From Flavobacterium sp. N1994 (GTDB lineage Bacteria > Bacteroidota > Bacteroidia > Flavobacteriales > Flavobacteriaceae): 64,000 nt of DNA. The translations under genes were made by a program, and so were the position numbers. A model generated the notes under the pieces. The model did not search any database, was not told where the DNA came from, and was given only the letters and a program-made list of their open reading frames with translations. Shown piece after piece: positions 48,729-58,380 of this stretch (its first letter is position 1; each line of letters opens with the position of its first letter). The DNA lies in contig NZ_CP109999.1 of NCBI RefSeq assembly GCF_025947145.1, forward strand, positions 1,550,001 through 1,614,000, written 5' to 3'.

Positions 48729-49328
48729 ATGTTGCAATTAAAATATTCCAACCATTCCCTTGAGTGTGGCACTGATGAAGCCGGAAGAGGTTGTCTTGCT
48801 GGCCCTGTTACTGCAGCAGCCGTAATACTTCCAGATGATTTTGTATTAGACCTTCTTAACGACTCCAAACAACTTTCAGAAAAAATAAGAGAAAAGTTAA
48901 AACCTATAATTGAAGAGAAAGCACTTTCTTTTTCGGTAAAACATCTTGAACCGTTAGTAATAGATGAGATTAATATTTTAAATGCTTCCATTAAGGCCAT
49001 GCAAGAGTGTATTACTACTCTAAATCCTACACCCGATTATATTATAGTAGATGGAAACCGATTTAAACCTATTAACGATATCCCCTATTCCACCATTGTG
49101 AAAGGAGATAGCAAATTTTTAAGTATAGCTGCTGCTTCCGTTTTAGCAAAGACTTATCGTGATGACTATATGAATACCATACACGAAGAATTCCCTATGT
49201 ACAATTGGAAAAAAAACAAAGGCTATCCTACTATAGAACACAGAGAGGCTATCAGAAAGTATGGTGTAACCAAATACCATCGAATGTCTTTCCGATTATT
49301 ACCCGAACAACTTCAATTAGAATTGTAA
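48729..49328 (+). CDS. rnhB: Ribonuclease HII
   Basis: The 199-residue enzyme starts [21 protein letters not shown]; the first two catalytic acids are Asp and Glu of [13 protein letters not shown]. Further family motifs are [13 protein letters not shown], the Asp in IIVDG and a late [20 protein letters not shown]. It removes RNA from RNA/DNA hybrids and misinserted ribonucleotides in DNA. The ATG at 48729 is used instead of a TTG 42 bp upstream because it gives the normal family N-terminus. Its stop abuts the stop of the convergent lipB with no gap. Confidence 0.95.
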   Translation: MLQLKYSNHSLECGTDEAGRGCLAGPVTAAAVILPDDFVLDLLNDSKQLSEKIREKLKPIIEEKALSFSVKHLEPLVIDEINILNASIKAMQECITTLNPTPDYIIVDGNRFKPINDIPYSTIVKGDSKFLSIAAASVLAKTYRDDYMNTIHEEFPMYNWKKNKGYPTIEHREAIRKYGVTKYHRMSFRLLPEQLQLEL

Positions 49329-50042
49329 TTATTGATTAATGATTACTGAAGAATTGAACTTCGCTTCGAAAAGAGTTTGGAAGTGTTCAATGATTTTAGC
49401 TTTTACTTCCTCTTCATCAATGGTTCTTCCTAATTCTACATGTAATGAAGTAACAGCTTTTCCTTTGATACCACACGGAATAATATTATCAAAGTAACCC
49501 AAATTGGCATTTACATTTAAAGCAAAACCATGCATGGTTACCCATCGACTAGCACGAACACCCATAGCACATATTTTTCTAGCAAAGGGAGTGCCCACAT
49601 CTAACCAAACTCCAGTTTCTCCCTCGCTTCTTGTACCTATTATATTATATTCTGCTAAAGTCAAAATAATCACTTCCTCAAGAAATCTTAAATATTTATG
49701 AATATCGGTAAAGAAATTTTCTAAATCCAAAATCGGATAGCCTACAATTTGACCTGGACCATGATAAGTGATATCCCCTCCTCTATTTATTTTATAGAAA
49801 GTTGCTCCTTTAGCCTCCAATTGTTTTTCGGATAAAAGCAAATTACTCATATCACCACTTTTTCCTAAAGTATACACATGCGGATGTTCAACAAAAAGGA
49901 AATAATTAGGAGTTTCTAACTCAGGTTGATTTCGCTTTTCTAGTTTGATGTCAACAATCTCCTTAAAAAGCACTTCCTGGTAATCCCAAGTTTCCTTGTA
50001 ATCCTTATTGCCTAAATCCTGAAGTTGAATTTCCTTGTTCAT
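49329..50042 (-). CDS. lipB: Octanoyl-[acyl carrier protein]:protein N-octanoyltransferase
   Basis: The 237-residue enzyme moves octanoyl groups from ACP to lipoyl domains. Visible motifs are RGGDITYHGPGQ.VGYPI, the catalytic Lys in ARKICAMGVR and the catalytic Cys in IIPCGI, followed by VTSLHVELG. The ATG at 50042 (MNKEIQLQDLG) is preferred; a TTG seven codons upstream is not needed. It is divergent from lysS and converges with rnhB without a gap. Confidence 0.96.
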   Translation of the reverse strand: MNKEIQLQDLGNKDYKETWDYQEVLFKEIVDIKLEKRNQPELETPNYFLFVEHPHVYTLGKSGDMSNLLLSEKQLEAKGATFYKINRGGDITYHGPGQIVGYPILDLENFFTDIHKYLRFLEEVIILTLAEYNIIGTRSEGETGVWLDVGTPFARKICAMGVRASRWVTMHGFALNVNANLGYFDNIIPCGIKGKAVTSLHVELGRTIDEEEVKAKIIEHFQTLFEAKFNSSVIINQ

Positions 50043-50149
50043 TTTTGAAGTATGAGGAAACAAAATTACAACTTTAACCTATATCGTACTGATAAAGTTT
50101 TGCAAATTAAAATGAGTATTCTTCGGATTATCTCCTGCCTATGTTCGTA

Positions 50150-50203
50150 GTTTGTTCGCAAAGGGGTAGCACAACCCCGAACAAAACCCGAACAAAACCC
50201 AAC
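50150..50203. repeat. Inverted repeat with tandem CCGAACAAAA copies
   Basis: GTTTGTTCG pairs with CGAACAAAAC around an inner GGGGT / ACCCC-type stem. The 3' arm is then repeated head to tail (CCGAACAAAAC twice). It lies in the 247-bp divergent gap between lipB and lysS, upstream of the lysS promoter. Such C-rich palindromes are unusual in this A/T-rich DNA. It could be a mobile intergenic repeat or a regulatory hairpin. Confidence 0.5.
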
Positions 50204-50238
50204 TAAAAGCAGTCGAAACAATTTTCAAATTTTGTCCC

Positions 50239-50269
50239 TTTGAAACTTTATCACTTATCCCTATCTTTG
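50239..50269 (+). promoter_or_regulatory. Promoter of lysS
   Basis: TTTG (50,239-50,242), 19 bp, then TATCTTTG (50,262-50,269), a full match to the Bacteroidetes consensus. The predicted start is about 50,275, leaving a leader of only about 15 nt. Confidence 0.8.
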
Positions 50270-50289
50270 CCCGCTTAATACCATACGAT

Positions 50290-51981
50290 ATGCAACTTTC
50301 GGAACAAGAAATCATCAGAAGAGACAAACTAAACGCTTTGCGCGAATTAGGAATCAACCCTTATCCAGCCAATTTATTCCCAGTAAACCATACTTCAAAG
50401 CAGGTTAAGGAACATTTTGAAGAAGGGAAACAGGTGATTTTGGCCGGAAGAATCATGAGTGATCGCGATATGGGAAAAGCCTCTTTCGTAGAATTACAAG
50501 ATAGTGAAGGTAGAATTCAGTTGTATTTCAACCGTGATGTTCTTTGCCCTGGCGAAGACAAAACATTATATACACAAGTGTTCAGAAAATTAACTGACTT
50601 AGGAGACTTCATCGGAGTGGAAGGGGAAATGTTCTTAACTAAAGTTGGTGAAAAGTCCATACGAGTGGATAAGTTTACATTTTTGAGCAAAACTTTACGT
50701 CCGTTACCACTACCAAAGAAAGATGAAGAAGGGAATGTACACGATGCCTTTAATGATGCCGAGTTAAGATACAGAATGCGTTATGTTGATTTAGTAGTCA
50801 ATCCGCATGTGAAAGAAGTATTCATCAAAAGGACCAAATTATTTACCGCCATGCGTAACTTTTTTAATGCAGCGGGATATATGGAAGTAGAAACTCCAGT
50901 ATTGCAATCGATAGCTGGTGGAGCTGCTGCAAGACCTTTTATTACACATCACAATAGTTTGGATATTCCGTTATACATGCGAATTGCTAACGAATTGTAT
51001 TTGAAAAGATTAATTGTTGGTGGATTTGACGGCGTATATGAATTCTCGAAAAACTTCAGAAATGAAGGTATGGACAGAACCCACAATCCAGAATTCACGG
51101 CCATGGAAATTTATGTTTCCTATAAAGATTACAATTGGATGATGGAGTTTGCTGAAAACTTATTGGAATATTGTGCTCAAGAAGTGAATGGAACTACTGA
51201 AGCTACTTTTGGGGAGCACAAAGTAAATTTCAAAGCTCCTTATACCCGTGTTACAATGACAGATGCTATTAAAAACTTTACTGGCTTTGATATTTCAGGT
51301 AAAAGTGAAGCTGAGATTTTTGCAGCGGCCAAAGGAATGGGGATTGAAGTAGATGAAACCATGGGCAAAGGAAAACTTATCGATGAGATTTTTGGCGCGA
51401 AATGCGAAGGCAATTTTATTCAACCAACTTTCATCACAGATTATCCAAAAGAAATGTCTCCGCTTTGCAAAGAACACAGAGACAATCCAGATTTGACAGA
51501 ACGTTTTGAGTTGATGGTTTGTGGTAAAGAAATTGCTAATGCCTATTCAGAATTGAACGACCCAATTGACCAAAGAGAACGTTTTGAAGCCCAATTAAAA
51601 TTAGCAGAACGAGGTGATGATGAAGCGACTCAATTCATTGACAATGATTTCTTAAGAGCCCTAGAATACGGAATGCCACCAACCTCAGGAATGGGAATTG
51701 GTATGGACCGATTGATTATGTTTTTAACTAATAATCCTTCCATTCAAGAAGTGCTTTTCTTCCCTCAAATGAGACCAGAAAAAAAACAATTGGATTTAAC
51801 GGAGGACGAAAAATTGATCATCAGTTTACTGAAATTAGAGAACAATCAGCCTTTAGGACAACTAAAAGAAAAATCTCAATTGAGCGGAAAAAAATGGGAT
51901 GCTGCTATGAAAGGATTAGCTAAAATAGGTCTAACAAAGGTAGTAGTAGAAGGAGATAATAAGACCGTAGTGTTAAACTAA
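50290..51981 (+). CDS. lysS: Lysyl-tRNA synthetase (class II)
   Basis: The 563-residue enzyme has the N-terminal OB-fold anticodon-binding domain (about 55-150), then the class II core with motif 2 (FRNEGMDRTHNPEFTAMEIY) and motif 3 (GMGIGMDRLIMFLT). It charges tRNA-Lys. Compared with the roughly 500-residue E. coli enzyme it has about 60 extra C-terminal residues (LDLTEDEKLIISLLKLENNQ onward) that look like a small winged-helix domain, usual for Bacteroidetes. It has its own promoter immediately upstream. Confidence 0.97.
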   Translation: MQLSEQEIIRRDKLNALRELGINPYPANLFPVNHTSKQVKEHFEEGKQVILAGRIMSDRDMGKASFVELQDSEGRIQLYFNRDVLCPGEDKTLYTQVFRKLTDLGDFIGVEGEMFLTKVGEKSIRVDKFTFLSKTLRPLPLPKKDEEGNVHDAFNDAELRYRMRYVDLVVNPHVKEVFIKRTKLFTAMRNFFNAAGYMEVETPVLQSIAGGAAARPFITHHNSLDIPLYMRIANELYLKRLIVGGFDGVYEFSKNFRNEGMDRTHNPEFTAMEIYVSYKDYNWMMEFAENLLEYCAQEVNGTTEATFGEHKVNFKAPYTRVTMTDAIKNFTGFDISGKSEAEIFAAAKGMGIEVDETMGKGKLIDEIFGAKCEGNFIQPTFITDYPKEMSPLCKEHRDNPDLTERFELMVCGKEIANAYSELNDPIDQRERFEAQLKLAERGDDEATQFIDNDFLRALEYGMPPTSGMGIGMDRLIMFLTNNPSIQEVLFFPQMRPEKKQLDLTEDEKLIISLLKLENNQPLGQLKEKSQLSGKKWDAAMKGLAKIGLTKVVVEGDNKTVVLN

Positions 51982-52085
51982 AGAAAATAAAATAAAACAA
52001 AAGTTTTTGTAAAGTTTTGTTAACTATTAAACCTTTTAAAAAAGCCTTTGTCCAATGGTCACATTAATTTAAAAAACTATAAAAA

Positions 52086-52523
52086 ATGAAAAAAGTATTT
52101 TTAGCTGCATTATTAGCCGTTGGAATAACAGCATTTGCACAAGAGCAAGAAGGAAGAAAAATGGACCGAGAAAAATTAACTCCAGAACAAAAGATTGATT
52201 TTCAGGTAAAAAGAATGACAAAAGATTTGAGTTTAAACGAAAAACAAGTCGCAGATGTTAAAGCTCTAGTTGCTAAAGAAATGGAAAAAAGAGAAGCCAA
52301 GCGAGCAGAAATGAAAGAAAACAAAGCGCAAGCAAGAAAAGACATGAGAGCTCAAATGGAAGCTGATCAAGCTGCGATGAGTGCAGATATGAAAAAAATA
52401 TTAACTGCAGAACAGTATGCTAAATGGGAGAAAATCCGTGATGAAAGAAAAGAAAAAATGAAAGAAAAGATGATGGAAAGAAGAGAAAGAAAAGATTCTG
52501 ATAAACTTCCTGAAAGAAAATAA
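52086..52523 (+). CDS. Small secreted Spy/CpxP-like charged helical protein
   Basis: The 145-residue protein has a signal peptide (1-18, ending AFAQ) and a mature part that is almost entirely charged helix, rich in Lys, Glu, Arg and Met. LTPEQKIDFQ...LSLNEKQ resembles the LTxxQ motifs of periplasmic Spy/CpxP proteins, and LTAEQYAKWEKIRDE repeats the pattern near the end. A periplasmic chaperone-like or stress role is plausible but unproven. It stands 104 bp after lysS and has no clear consensus promoter. Confidence 0.75.
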   Translation: MKKVFLAALLAVGITAFAQEQEGRKMDREKLTPEQKIDFQVKRMTKDLSLNEKQVADVKALVAKEMEKREAKRAEMKENKAQARKDMRAQMEADQAAMSADMKKILTAEQYAKWEKIRDERKEKMKEKMMERRERKDSDKLPERK

Positions 52524-52534
52524 AAAAATATATT

Positions 52535-52564
52535 TTGAGTTTTAATCAAAATAAATTAGCTTTG
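52535..52564 (+). promoter_or_regulatory. Promoter of the 109-residue secreted protein gene
   Basis: TTTTG (TTG at 52,535-52,537), 19 bp, then TAGCTTTG (52,557-52,564), a full consensus match, giving a leader of about 24 nt. Confidence 0.75.
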
Positions 52565-52593
52565 GAGTTATTATTCTACTAAATAACAAACAA

Positions 52594-52923
52594 ATGAAAA
52601 AATTAATTGCTGCCTTAACGTTACTATTAGCATTTTCAGTAAATGCAAATGCACAAGATAAAAAAAGTTTAACATCCTCTGAAAAAGGAAAAAAAGAAGC
52701 TGCTGAATTGACTGAGTATCTTGCATTAGACCAAACAATGAGTGAAAACTTTGTTAGACTTTTTGAACAAAAAAATAGTATTCTTGAATCTAAAGATTTA
52801 AGTCAAGAAAGAAGAACTGAATTAACTAGAGTTATTGAAGCAAAAATCAGAGCTACATTAGATGCAAAGCAAATGGATAAATTAGAGAAAAATCCAGCTT
52901 TATTCAAAAAATTAATAAACTAG
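52594..52923 (+). CDS. Small secreted helical protein, function unknown
   Basis: The 109-residue protein has a signal peptide (1-20, ending ANAQ) and a helical mature part (AELTEYLALDQTMSENFVRLFEQK, then LSQERRTELTRVIEAKIRATLDAKQMDKLEK). Its layout resembles the preceding Spy-like protein on a smaller scale: a helix-turn followed by a C-terminal LDAKQMDKL segment. The two genes may be distant paralogues. It has its own promoter and is followed by a strong terminator. Confidence 0.7.
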   Translation: MKKLIAALTLLLAFSVNANAQDKKSLTSSEKGKKEAAELTEYLALDQTMSENFVRLFEQKNSILESKDLSQERRTELTRVIEAKIRATLDAKQMDKLEKNPALFKKLIN

Positions 52924-52940
52924 GTTTTTATAACTTTCAT

Positions 52941-52973
52941 AAAAAAAGCCCCAATTAAATTGGGGCTTTTTTT
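52941..52973. terminator. Bidirectional intrinsic terminator
   Basis: GCCCCAAT-TAA-ATTGGGGC with seven As before and seven Ts after, placed between the convergent 109-residue protein gene and hemL, so it can end both transcripts. Confidence 0.92.
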
Positions 52974-52975
52974 AT

Positions 52976-54262
52976 TTATAAACTTTTTGAAACTTTATCA
53001 ATCGCTTGTATAGTAAAATCTAAATCCTCATAAGTCAAAGCATCTGTGATAAACCAAGTTTCATAAGCAGATGGCGCAATGTAAATACCTTCACTTAATA
53101 GTCCGTGAAAAAACTTTTTGAAGGTTTCATTATCTCCATTTTTGGCGGTTTGAAAATCATAAACAGGATTAGCATCAAAATGGACAGAAATCATTGACCC
53201 TACTCTATTTATGGTAAATACGATTTTATTGTCTGATAATACTTTCTGAATTCCATTATGCAAATAAGCGGTTTTTTCTTCTAGTCTTTTGAATATAGCA
53301 GTATCATTATTTAGCGTTTGCAACATGGCAAATCCAGCAGCCATTGCTAGAGGATTTCCAGAGAGTGTTCCAGCTTGGTAAACTGGTCCGAGGGGAGACA
53401 AATAATTCATGATTTCGTTTCTAGCGGCAAAGGCACCTACTGGCAACCCCCCACCAATAACTTTCCCAAAACAAACAACATCCGCTTTTACATTATATAA
53501 TTCTTGAACTCCTCCTTTAGCTAAACGAAATCCTGTCATTACTTCATCAAAAATCAGCAAAGAATTATACTCATCGCAAAGTTGTCTTAATGATTCTAAA
53601 AAGCCATCTTTTGGCGGAACACAGCCCATGTTACCTGCCACAGGCTCAATAATAATAGCTGCAATTTCATTTTTATTGGCTTCAAATAAGGCTTTAACAT
53701 TATCAAGATCATTATAATTTGCCAATAGAGTATCTTTAGCTGTTCCTTGCGTAACTCCAGGGCTATTTGGAGTTCCAAAAGTACTAGCACCGCTTCCAGC
53801 TTGAATTAAGAATGAATCGGAATGTCCGTGATAGCAGCCTGCAAATTTAATAATCTTGTCTCTTTTAGTAAATCCTCTTGCCAAACGAATGGCACTCATA
53901 CAAGCTTCTGTACCGGAATTTACAAATCGGATTTTATCAATATTTGGAACCATGGAAACAGCCAATTCAGCAATTTTAGTTTCTAACTCTGTAGGCATTC
54001 CAAAGGAAGTTCCTTTTTGGGCTTTTTCTATAATGGCGTCAACTACAGGTTGAAAGGCATGACCTAATATCATTGGACCCCATGAATTAATATAATCAAT
54101 TAATCGGTTTCCGTCTTCATCATAGAGATAAGCTCCTTTGGCGCTTTTGGCAAAAACGGGAGTTCCCCCAACACCTTTGAATGCCCTTACTGGAGAATTT
54201 ACTCCACCAGGAATTACTTTTTCGGCTTCAGCAAATAGCTGACTGCTTCTTTGATAAATCAT
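52976..54262 (-). CDS. hemL: Glutamate-1-semialdehyde 2,1-aminomutase
   Basis: The 428-residue PLP enzyme converts glutamate-1-semialdehyde to 5-aminolevulinate in heme synthesis. Motifs seen are [19 protein letters not shown] at the start, [29 protein letters not shown], the PLP-binding DEVMTGFR and the catalytic Lys in [14 protein letters not shown]. It starts 27 bp after the glucosaminidase gene, in an apparent three-gene operon. Confidence 0.97.
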   Translation of the reverse strand: MIYQRSSQLFAEAEKVIPGGVNSPVRAFKGVGGTPVFAKSAKGAYLYDEDGNRLIDYINSWGPMILGHAFQPVVDAIIEKAQKGTSFGMPTELETKIAELAVSMVPNIDKIRFVNSGTEACMSAIRLARGFTKRDKIIKFAGCYHGHSDSFLIQAGSGASTFGTPNSPGVTQGTAKDTLLANYNDLDNVKALFEANKNEIAAIIIEPVAGNMGCVPPKDGFLESLRQLCDEYNSLLIFDEVMTGFRLAKGGVQELYNVKADVVCFGKVIGGGLPVGAFAARNEIMNYLSPLGPVYQAGTLSGNPLAMAAGFAMLQTLNNDTAIFKRLEEKTAYLHNGIQKVLSDNKIVFTINRVGSMISVHFDANPVYDFQTAKNGDNETFKKFFHGLLSEGIYIAPSAYETWFITDALTYEDLDFTIQAIDKVSKSL

Positions 54263-54289
54263 ATTTGAAATGTGAGTTTTAGTATGAAA

Positions 54290-55195
54290 TTATTTGACAA
54301 TTATACTTTGCCCAAGAGCCAAAGTATTATCATTTAAATTATTTTTCTTCTTTAAGTCTTCAATAGAAATATTGAACTTTTTAGAAATAGAGTATAATGA
54401 ATCCCCTTTAACTACAGTATATTTTTGAACATCATCTGAATAGGCAATAGGCTTACTCACAACAGTTCTCGTTGGTACAAAATCTTTACCTAAAACTTCT
54501 GCATCAAATTTGTTTAACTGATACTTTTCTATCAATGCAATAAGTTTGTCTGGATATTGTCTATCAGTGGCATAGCCCGCGGCTTTCAAACCATAAGCCC
54601 AACTTCTGTAATCGTCTTTTTGAAATTCAAAAAGCTCAGCATATCTAGGTCTGCTCGTTAAAAAGTAAGAGTGGTCTTTGAATGATTGACTTGGATCGTC
54701 ATATTTTCTGAAACATTCATTTTCTTCATCATCGGTATATTTAATACTAGGCCCTGTCCACTCTTTATGACATTTTATTCCAAAATGATTATTAGCTTGA
54801 ACACTCAATGGTCCTGTGCCCGCTCCAGACTCTAATATGGCTTGACCTAAGGTTATACTGGAAGGTATTCCTGTTTTAAGCATATTATCTTTAGCAACCT
54901 CTTTATATTTTTCAATATAATCTAAGACCATTTTGGTGGTCACTTTTACTCTTGTTGTTGCTTCTAAAATTTCAGTAGCATTTGAAAAACTACCTGTAGT
55001 TGGTGTGTCCTTTTGGGTTATTGCTACAGATTTTCTAACAGAAGAAGACGGTCTGTAAATTGGTTTTTTCACTCTTTGAACAACTGGTCTTTCCGATTTT
55101 CTAGGGTCAGGTTTTGTAGTTCTAACAACTGATTGATGCGCATTGCATGAAGCAACAAAAATCATAAATAACAGTAAAATGGTTTTCTTAATCAT
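54290..55195 (-). CDS. Glucosaminidase/LysM lipoprotein (GH73-type peptidoglycan hydrolase)
   Basis: The 301-residue protein has a lipoprotein signal with lipobox Cys at residue 17 (FVASC), a basic linker, a glucosaminidase domain at about 85-225 (TGIPSSITLGQAILESGAGT, NNHFGIKCH, FRKYDDPSQSFKDHS, YATDRQYPDKL) and a C-terminal LysM domain (VVKGDSLYSISKKFNISIED). The Glu in ILESGAG is the likely catalytic acid. It would trim glycan strands in the cell wall from an outer-membrane or periplasmic anchor. It overlaps the upstream deaminase gene by 8 bp, indicating coupling. Confidence 0.92.
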   Translation of the reverse strand: MIKKTILLLFMIFVASCNAHQSVVRTTKPDPRKSERPVVQRVKKPIYRPSSSVRKSVAITQKDTPTTGSFSNATEILEATTRVKVTTKMVLDYIEKYKEVAKDNMLKTGIPSSITLGQAILESGAGTGPLSVQANNHFGIKCHKEWTGPSIKYTDDEENECFRKYDDPSQSFKDHSYFLTSRPRYAELFEFQKDDYRSWAYGLKAAGYATDRQYPDKLIALIEKYQLNKFDAEVLGKDFVPTRTVVSKPIAYSDDVQKYTVVKGDSLYSISKKFNISIEDLKKKNNLNDNTLALGQSIIVK

Positions 55196-56099
55196 TGATT
55201 GTAATTTCTAATTGTTTTTTTTGTCTTAAGAGCTTATTCATTCCCATAATTCCCTGCAAACCTCCAGTATGAATTACTAAAATTCTTGAGTTTTTTGGAA
55301 AATATTTTTTTTCTATCAAATCAAAAATACCAAACATCATTTTTCCAGTATAAATTGGATCTAAAGGAATGTTGTATTTGTTATAAAACTCGTTTATAAA
55401 AGTTATCAATTCTTTTGAAACTTTTGCATAACCTTCAAAATGATAGTCTGTAATTAATTCCCAATTTGAATTGGTAACAAATTTACTAATATCTTTTCTT
55501 AAAAAATCACCCTTTAAAGCAGGAAAACCCAAAACTTGTTGACTATTTTTTGAACAATTAATAATTCCAGAAATAGTACCACCTGTTCCAACTGCACAAC
55601 ATATATAATCAAATGTGGCATCTCCTTCATTCAAAATCTCTTCACATCCTTTTACAGCCAAAAGATTAGTTCCGCCTTCAGGCAATAGATAAAAATTACC
55701 AAACTTTTCTTTCAACTGATTTAAGAATTTAGGAGTTTCTTTTTCTCTATAATCTTCACGGGATACAAACTCAAAAATCATTCCTAATTCTTGAGCTCTT
55801 TTCAAAGTTGGATTTTCTTCAATTTGGCTAATTAATTCTTCACCTCTAATAACCCCAATAGTTTTAAAGTCATATTCCTTCCCAGCAGCAGCTACTGCTA
55901 AAATATGGTTTGAAAAAGCACCTCCAAAGGTCAATAATGTATCTTTCTTTTCGACTTTGGCTTGCGCCAAATTGTATTTAAGTTTCCTGAATTTATTTCC
56001 TGAAATTAAAGGATGTAACAAATCCTCACGCTTTATAAAAAGGGTGACGTCAGTATTTTCGAATATAATTTCTTGATTGTTACTCTCTAAAAACCTCAT
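55188..56099 (-). CDS. PLP-dependent D-cysteine desulfhydrase / ACC deaminase-like protein
   Basis: The 303-residue protein has the fold type II pattern: Lys36 in ISGNKFRKLKYN is the PLP lysine, FGGAFSNHILAVA is the substrate loop and GTGGTISGII the phosphate loop. The family includes D-cysteine desulfhydrase and 1-aminocyclopropane-1-carboxylate deaminase; free-living Bacteroidetes members are more likely to act on D-cysteine, but specificity cannot be read here. It overlaps the glucosaminidase gene by 8 bp. Confidence 0.88.
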   Translation of the reverse strand: MRFLESNNQEIIFENTDVTLFIKREDLLHPLISGNKFRKLKYNLAQAKVEKKDTLLTFGGAFSNHILAVAAAGKEYDFKTIGVIRGEELISQIEENPTLKRAQELGMIFEFVSREDYREKETPKFLNQLKEKFGNFYLLPEGGTNLLAVKGCEEILNEGDATFDYICCAVGTGGTISGIINCSKNSQQVLGFPALKGDFLRKDISKFVTNSNWELITDYHFEGYAKVSKELITFINEFYNKYNIPLDPIYTGKMMFGIFDLIEKKYFPKNSRILVIHTGGLQGIMGMNKLLRQKKQLEITIND

Positions 56100-56168
56100 T
56101 ATTCAAAAGTAATTTATGGAAATGGGATGCTACAAAAAAAGCGATATAAAATCGCTTCAATGTCATTT

Positions 56169-57956
56169 TTATTTGGAAGAAACTATAATTTTTTGTCCAA
56201 AACTTTGTCCATCACTAGATTGTATTTTGACTAAATATACTCCATCACTAAAGGAAGAAGTAGAAAATTCATAGCTGCTTTTTGACTGTAAATTTGTTTT
56301 TTCAAACAATTGTTTACCCGAAATATCATATAAAACCACTGTTTTTATATCTAATAAATTGGGATTAGAAATCACCATTTGTTGGTTTGCATTGTCTTGA
56401 AAAACAATCACATTATCTTTTATTGGATGAATAACTGATAATGCCTCACTTTTAAACGTTAGTTGAAAACGATCATTATAAACACCTGTAGAAAGCGTTA
56501 CGGAATAACCATCAGTCTTTAAATTGTGATAAGAATTATCGAGTGAGTCATAAATAAAAACATCTTGATTAGAATCAAAATTAATTTCATCAGCCAAATC
56601 AAACTTCACTGTGGTATTATCGGTTATTTTTAATCCAAGTGGCAGCCTTTTATTTGTATCAAATTCAATTCCTTGTATGACGTATTTCCCATTTTGTAAT
56701 ACAAAATAAGAGTCGTTAGCTAAATCTGCACCAGCTGGACTTTCAGCATCAATTCCTCTGTCAACTCCATCAGTAGCACCACCAACAAAAGCCAACGCAA
56801 TCTGTCTAGTGTATAAGCCATTAAAAGAAGTGTTTAATCTAATATGAGAAACTGTAGTATCGCTTTGATTATCAGTCTGATTTATTGAATTACTAAATTT
56901 TTCAAAATGAGATGTGGCCAATGTACTTTCTTTATAGTAAAATCTGTGAGAATTCATTAAAGTGATCGAACCATTCGATGCTCCTTTAACCATAAACCCT
57001 TGTCCTATTGGAGCATATTTTCTTGAGATAACTAGTCCTGAAGAAGATCCTGTTGTATTAATTGTACCAGAGATAGTATAGGTGTCAAAAGTAGCAGGAA
57101 CATAAATACCAGTTGAAACTAAAGATACTGGAGAATAAGTACCATAACCACCTTTATAAGCAAGCAAAACATGTGAATTCACCGTTTTATCTTGCTCCCA
57201 ATAATAAGCAATACCTGTGCATGCAGTATTAGTTGCATCCAATAAAAAAGCATTTACATGCAAAGCTGAAGGATAAGGATTACCTGTTAATGTATAGTTA
57301 TTTGTTGCAACATTCACGGTTATATTGCCATCATTAGGTTTTCCTCTAAAATCATATCTTTGGGCACTTCCTGGATTATTTAAAGCGGTTTCCCCAACAT
57401 TTGTAGCATCTGAACCACTTGCTCCTTTCATAGTAAACCCTTGACCAGCAGAAATATTGGTTGTTGCAGCTGACTGTACCCAACCTGAATAATTCGCCTG
57501 AGATAAAAATTTAAATATCCAATACGAAGCTATTGTCAATGCACCAGCCGAAGATGATCCATTATAACTTGCACTGGTAATGGTTGCGGCAGTACTTGAA
57601 ATATTTGATGTTGGCACATTCAGCATAGTAATTCCAAAATCTTCATTTCCAACAGTCGTAGAAGCGTTTCCTACAGGAGAACACCAATAGTTATAGGCAT
57701 AATTATTTACAGTTCCTTCTTGAAAAACAGAAAATTTACCAAGACCTAAGTTAGTTGACGTTCCTGTGGTGCCTTGGAGAAACTGTCCTTCATTTCTTAA
57801 GTAAAAATTACTACTAGCACCATTAAGTTCTAAATTTCCTTTAGAATAAACTACAGTTCCTTTATTAAAAATGTAACTTGTACCTTTAACATAAATCTGC
57901 GCAGAAATTAAGTTTACAGAAAACACAATCCAAAAAACAAGCACTACTCTTTTCAT
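56169..57956 (-). CDS. T9SS type A sorting domain-containing secreted protein
   Basis: The 595-residue protein has a signal peptide (1-19, ending ISAQ) and a long beta-rich region full of Ser, Thr, Asn and Gly with no recognisable enzyme motif. It includes the segment KGNLELNGASSNFYLRN and repeated SPVGNAS-like turns. The C-terminus is a type A sorting domain (IKTVVLYDISGKQLFEKT, FSDGVYLVKIQS, GQKIIVSSK). It should be secreted and attached to the surface by the T9SS. It lies 69 bp before the deaminase gene in the same direction; function unknown. Confidence 0.85.
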   Translation of the reverse strand: MKRVVLVFWIVFSVNLISAQIYVKGTSYIFNKGTVVYSKGNLELNGASSNFYLRNEGQFLQGTTGTSTNLGLGKFSVFQEGTVNNYAYNYWCSPVGNASTTVGNEDFGITMLNVPTSNISSTAATITSASYNGSSSAGALTIASYWIFKFLSQANYSGWVQSAATTNISAGQGFTMKGASGSDATNVGETALNNPGSAQRYDFRGKPNDGNITVNVATNNYTLTGNPYPSALHVNAFLLDATNTACTGIAYYWEQDKTVNSHVLLAYKGGYGTYSPVSLVSTGIYVPATFDTYTISGTINTTGSSSGLVISRKYAPIGQGFMVKGASNGSITLMNSHRFYYKESTLATSHFEKFSNSINQTDNQSDTTVSHIRLNTSFNGLYTRQIALAFVGGATDGVDRGIDAESPAGADLANDSYFVLQNGKYVIQGIEFDTNKRLPLGLKITDNTTVKFDLADEINFDSNQDVFIYDSLDNSYHNLKTDGYSVTLSTGVYNDRFQLTFKSEALSVIHPIKDNVIVFQDNANQQMVISNPNLLDIKTVVLYDISGKQLFEKTNLQSKSSYEFSTSSFSDGVYLVKIQSSDGQSFGQKIIVSSK

Positions 57957-58380
57957 AAATTCAATTGTTATATTACAAAAATAGAAATATTTTTATATCT
58001 ATTTCATTTTCAAACCTAGAAAGAAATTTTTATTTAACAACTCCAAGATTTTTAAAACCGAAAATAAAATCAAATCGTAACTAATTTTATGTTTTTTTAG
58101 TTAGTTTATTGATGTAAATAGAGCAAAAATATTGATATACCATTTTTAAAGTTGCTTTTTGTTTTTTGGCTTTGTAAAATTTGAAAGAATAGTTATAATT
58201 AAATTTATTTTGTTAAAATTCAAAAAATGCAATTCACCGATAATATTTGTATTATATCTATTTTATTGATTTGCCACCTAAAAAAACACTATTTTTATTT
58301 GCTATACCTAATTTAAAAGAAATGTAAGCTACAGAAATTGGATTCAATAACGAATTTCTCCCCCAAACAATAAATGATAT
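57957..58380. other. 424-bp non-coding divergent gap
   Basis: The region between the divergent type A protein and the right-hand adhesin is extremely A/T-rich. A -7-like TATTTTTG (57,983-57,976, minus) lies close to the type A start codon. For the adhesin I found only imperfect boxes (e.g. AATATTTG near 58,245). No gene, RNA fold or repeat is evident. Confidence 0.5.

Noticed and set aside
48659..49000. 113-residue minus-strand frame over rnhB
   Set aside because: It is antisense to the rnhB catalytic motifs and has no start signals.
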